Assembly: GCA_012744475.1 (NCBI GenBank)
Contig: JAAYBV010000053.1
Location: 124,001 to 188,000, forward strand
DNA from: Phycisphaerae bacterium
GTDB taxonomy: Bacteria > Planctomycetota > Phycisphaerae > Sedimentisphaerales > Anaerobacaceae
Direction of reading: 5' to 3'
DNA: 64,000 nt
Positions 62,493 through 64,000 of this stretch are shown one piece after another (position 1 is the stretch's first letter; every line of letters starts with the position of its first letter). The notes under the pieces are model-generated. The model had not been told where the DNA came from, made no database searches, and worked only from the letters and a program-made list of their open reading frames with translations. The position numbers were made by a program, and so were the translations under genes.

Positions 62493-63791
62493 ATGGGCAT
62501 GACCAGAAGACACGTGTCGCGTCGTCAGGTCCTGGGAGCGGCTGCCGGGGCGGTGGCGTTTCCGTACATCGTCCCTTCGTCGGTGTTTGGCGCCGCGGCG
62601 CCGAGCGGGAAGATCACCATGGGGTGCATCGGTGTCGGCTCGCAGGGCAGCGGCAACATGAACGGTTTTCTCGATAAAGAGGATGACGCGCGGATTCTTG
62701 CCGTCTGCGACGTGGACAAGGGACATCGCGACGCCGCCAAGCGGAGGGTCGACGAGAAGTACGGCAACAGCGATTGCGCGACCTACCATGATTTCCGCGA
62801 GTTGATCGCTCGCGATGACATCGACGCGCTGTCCCTGGCTCTGCCGGACCACTGGCATTCCATTCCGGTCATCATGGCGGCGCGGGCCGGCAAGGACATG
62901 TACGGCGAGAAACCGCTGGCGCGTACGATCCACGAAGGCAAGATGATGGTCGAGGCGGTCCATCGTTACGACCGGATCTGGCAAACCGGAAGCTGGCAGC
63001 GTTCTCAGGAGAATTTCCACCACGCTTGCGAGCTGGTTCGCAACGGACGGATCGGCAAGGTCACGCGAGTGGAGGTAGGCCTGCCCAGCGGCGGCGCCAC
63101 CGGCAATCCCCCGGTTTCGCCTGTCCCCGAAGGGCTGGACTGGGACTTCTGGCTGGGACCGGCGCCGTGGCGGCCGTTCACCAAATACGGGGGCAACGCC
63201 CCGCACTGGGACTGGCGCTGGATCATGGATTATTCCGGCGGTCAGCTCACCGACTGGGCGGGCCATCACATTGACATCGCCCACTGGGGCCTGGGCCTGG
63301 AAGACACCGGGCCGGTGGAGATCGAGGGCGAAGGCGTCTTCCCGAAAGACGGCATCTACGATGTGCCGACCGAGTACAAGTTCACGTGCAAGTACGCCAA
63401 CGGCGTCGAGATGATCGTTGCCAGCGACAGGCTCGTGCCCAAGGGCATGGGGGCCGTTTGGTACGGGGACAAGGGCTGGATCCACGTGGATCGCGGCCGG
63501 CAGGCGACGAACCCGCCGGAGTTGTGGAACGAGAAGATCGGTCCCGGCGAGATGCGACTGTACGAGAGCCGCGACCATCAGCAGAACTTCCTCGACTGTG
63601 TCAAGACGCGCAAGAAGACGATCACACCGATTGAGGTGGCGTATCGGTCGATCAGCGTCGGACATCTCGGGGAGATCGCCATGCTTCTGGGCCGCAAGAT
63701 CCACTGGGACCCGGACAAGCAGGTTTTCGTCAATGATGATGCGGCCAATCGGATGCTGTCACGCCCCATGCGGGCTCCGTGGCATCTGTAG
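62493..63791 (+). CDS. Tat-exported Gfo/Idh/MocA oxidoreductase 2
   Basis: A 432-residue paralogue of the preceding protein with a twin-arginine signal (SRRQVLGAAAG) and Rossmann motif MGCIGVGSQGS, EKPLA motif and the matching tail NRMLSRPMRAPWHL. GAGGAGC precedes the start at 62493. The two differ in the middle (for example GNPPVSPVPEGLDWDFWLGP), so they may have different substrates. It follows its paralogue by 45 bp, so they are probably co-transcribed. Confidence 0.9.
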   Translation: MGMTRRHVSRRQVLGAAAGAVAFPYIVPSSVFGAAAPSGKITMGCIGVGSQGSGNMNGFLDKEDDARILAVCDVDKGHRDAAKRRVDEKYGNSDCATYHDFRELIARDDIDALSLALPDHWHSIPVIMAARAGKDMYGEKPLARTIHEGKMMVEAVHRYDRIWQTGSWQRSQENFHHACELVRNGRIGKVTRVEVGLPSGGATGNPPVSPVPEGLDWDFWLGPAPWRPFTKYGGNAPHWDWRWIMDYSGGQLTDWAGHHIDIAHWGLGLEDTGPVEIEGEGVFPKDGIYDVPTEYKFTCKYANGVEMIVASDRLVPKGMGAVWYGDKGWIHVDRGRQATNPPELWNEKIGPGEMRLYESRDHQQNFLDCVKTRKKTITPIEVAYRSISVGHLGEIAMLLGRKIHWDPDKQVFVNDDAANRMLSRPMRAPWHL

Positions 63792-63868
63792 AAAACGAAC
63801 CAGAAACTGAGTCGATCCGCGAGGATGACGTCGCGGGCGGTGGCGACGAACCAACGAAAGGAGCCAAG

Positions 63869-64000
63869 ATGATGAGGAAATCGAAGGCGGTATGCATGAT
63901 GTCGCTGGCGGTCTTGTGCGCGGCGATGGTGATGGCTTGCCCGGCGACGGCGCAGGAGTTCAAGTACCCAACGGCGGAAGAGATTCAGAAGATGGAAGCG
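63869..64000 (+). CDS. Start of an exported protein (truncated by window edge)
   Basis: The first 44 residues of a protein with an N-terminal signal peptide (MMRKSKAVCMMSLAVLCAAM, cleavage near ATAQEF). AAAGGAG precedes the ATG. Too little remains to identify it; it lies 77 bp after the second oxidoreductase. Confidence 0.65.
   Translation, partial: MMRKSKAVCMMSLAVLCAAMVMACPATAQEFKYPTAEEIQKMEA

Overview
The window looks like chromosomal DNA from a GC-rich, probably anaerobic planctomycete of the Phycisphaerae/Sedimentisphaerales type. This is inferred from gene content, not from a marker gene. The pointers are H-X9-DG pseudopilin-like proteins, LamG and beta-helix secreted proteins, DUF1080 and DUF6807 proteins, Tat-exported Gfo/Idh/MocA oxidoreductases, a dockerin-like module and an operon-encoded NAD-linked [FeFe] hydrogenase. 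No tRNA, rRNA, CRISPR array, IS element or prophage was seen.

Layout. 1-1309 (-): 5' part of an exported CIA30-MsrB-MsrA fusion, followed by an intergenic block of palindromes. 1673-7246: a LamG/discoidin surface protein and a GH43 enzyme (-), then a Gfo/Idh/MocA gene (+). 7280-9164: a YgjP-type metallopeptidase and two divergent ferritin-like genes. 9165-10221: a 1-kb non-coding region with a near-consensus promoter, a candidate ncRNA and its terminator, followed by a Rex-box-like operator and the rex promoter.

10222-20236 is one long operon: rex, sensor kinase, small [2Fe-2S] protein, hydB, hydA, hydG, hydC, hydE, receiver-only response regulator. It encodes a trimeric HydABC-type hydrogenase, two of its three maturases (no hydF in the window) and regulators at both ends. 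The hydrogenase has non-standard H-cluster loop sequences.

20391-32181 is a phosphate block: a small divergent membrane protein, phoB, a Na/Pi cotransporter, phoR, a porin, pstS, pstC, pstA, pstB and phoU. Heptamer arrays with an 11-bp period, like Pho boxes, lie before phoB, the porin and pstS. PstA carries a large extra domain.

32229-36068 (-) is a four-gene operon: an exported PQQ-type beta-propeller and three H-X9-DG pseudopilin-like proteins. 36694-46343: an OmpA-family lipoprotein (+), then on the minus strand a zinc-ribbon membrane protein, an ankyrin lipoprotein, a two-domain esterase, a lipocalin and a giant MscS channel. 46801-53045 (+): a subtilisin-like protease, a beta-helix/dockerin protein, archease and RtcB.

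53573-64000 is a carbohydrate region: a DUF6807-DUF1080-DUF6807 protein, a vapBC module, a DUF429-like gene, a GH29 fucosidase, a sugar isomerase-like TIM barrel, two Tat-exported oxidoreductases and the start of another exported protein. Together with the GH43 and LamG genes this suggests a degrader of complex, fucose-bearing polysaccharides that ferments with hydrogen turnover and has a full phosphate-starvation response.
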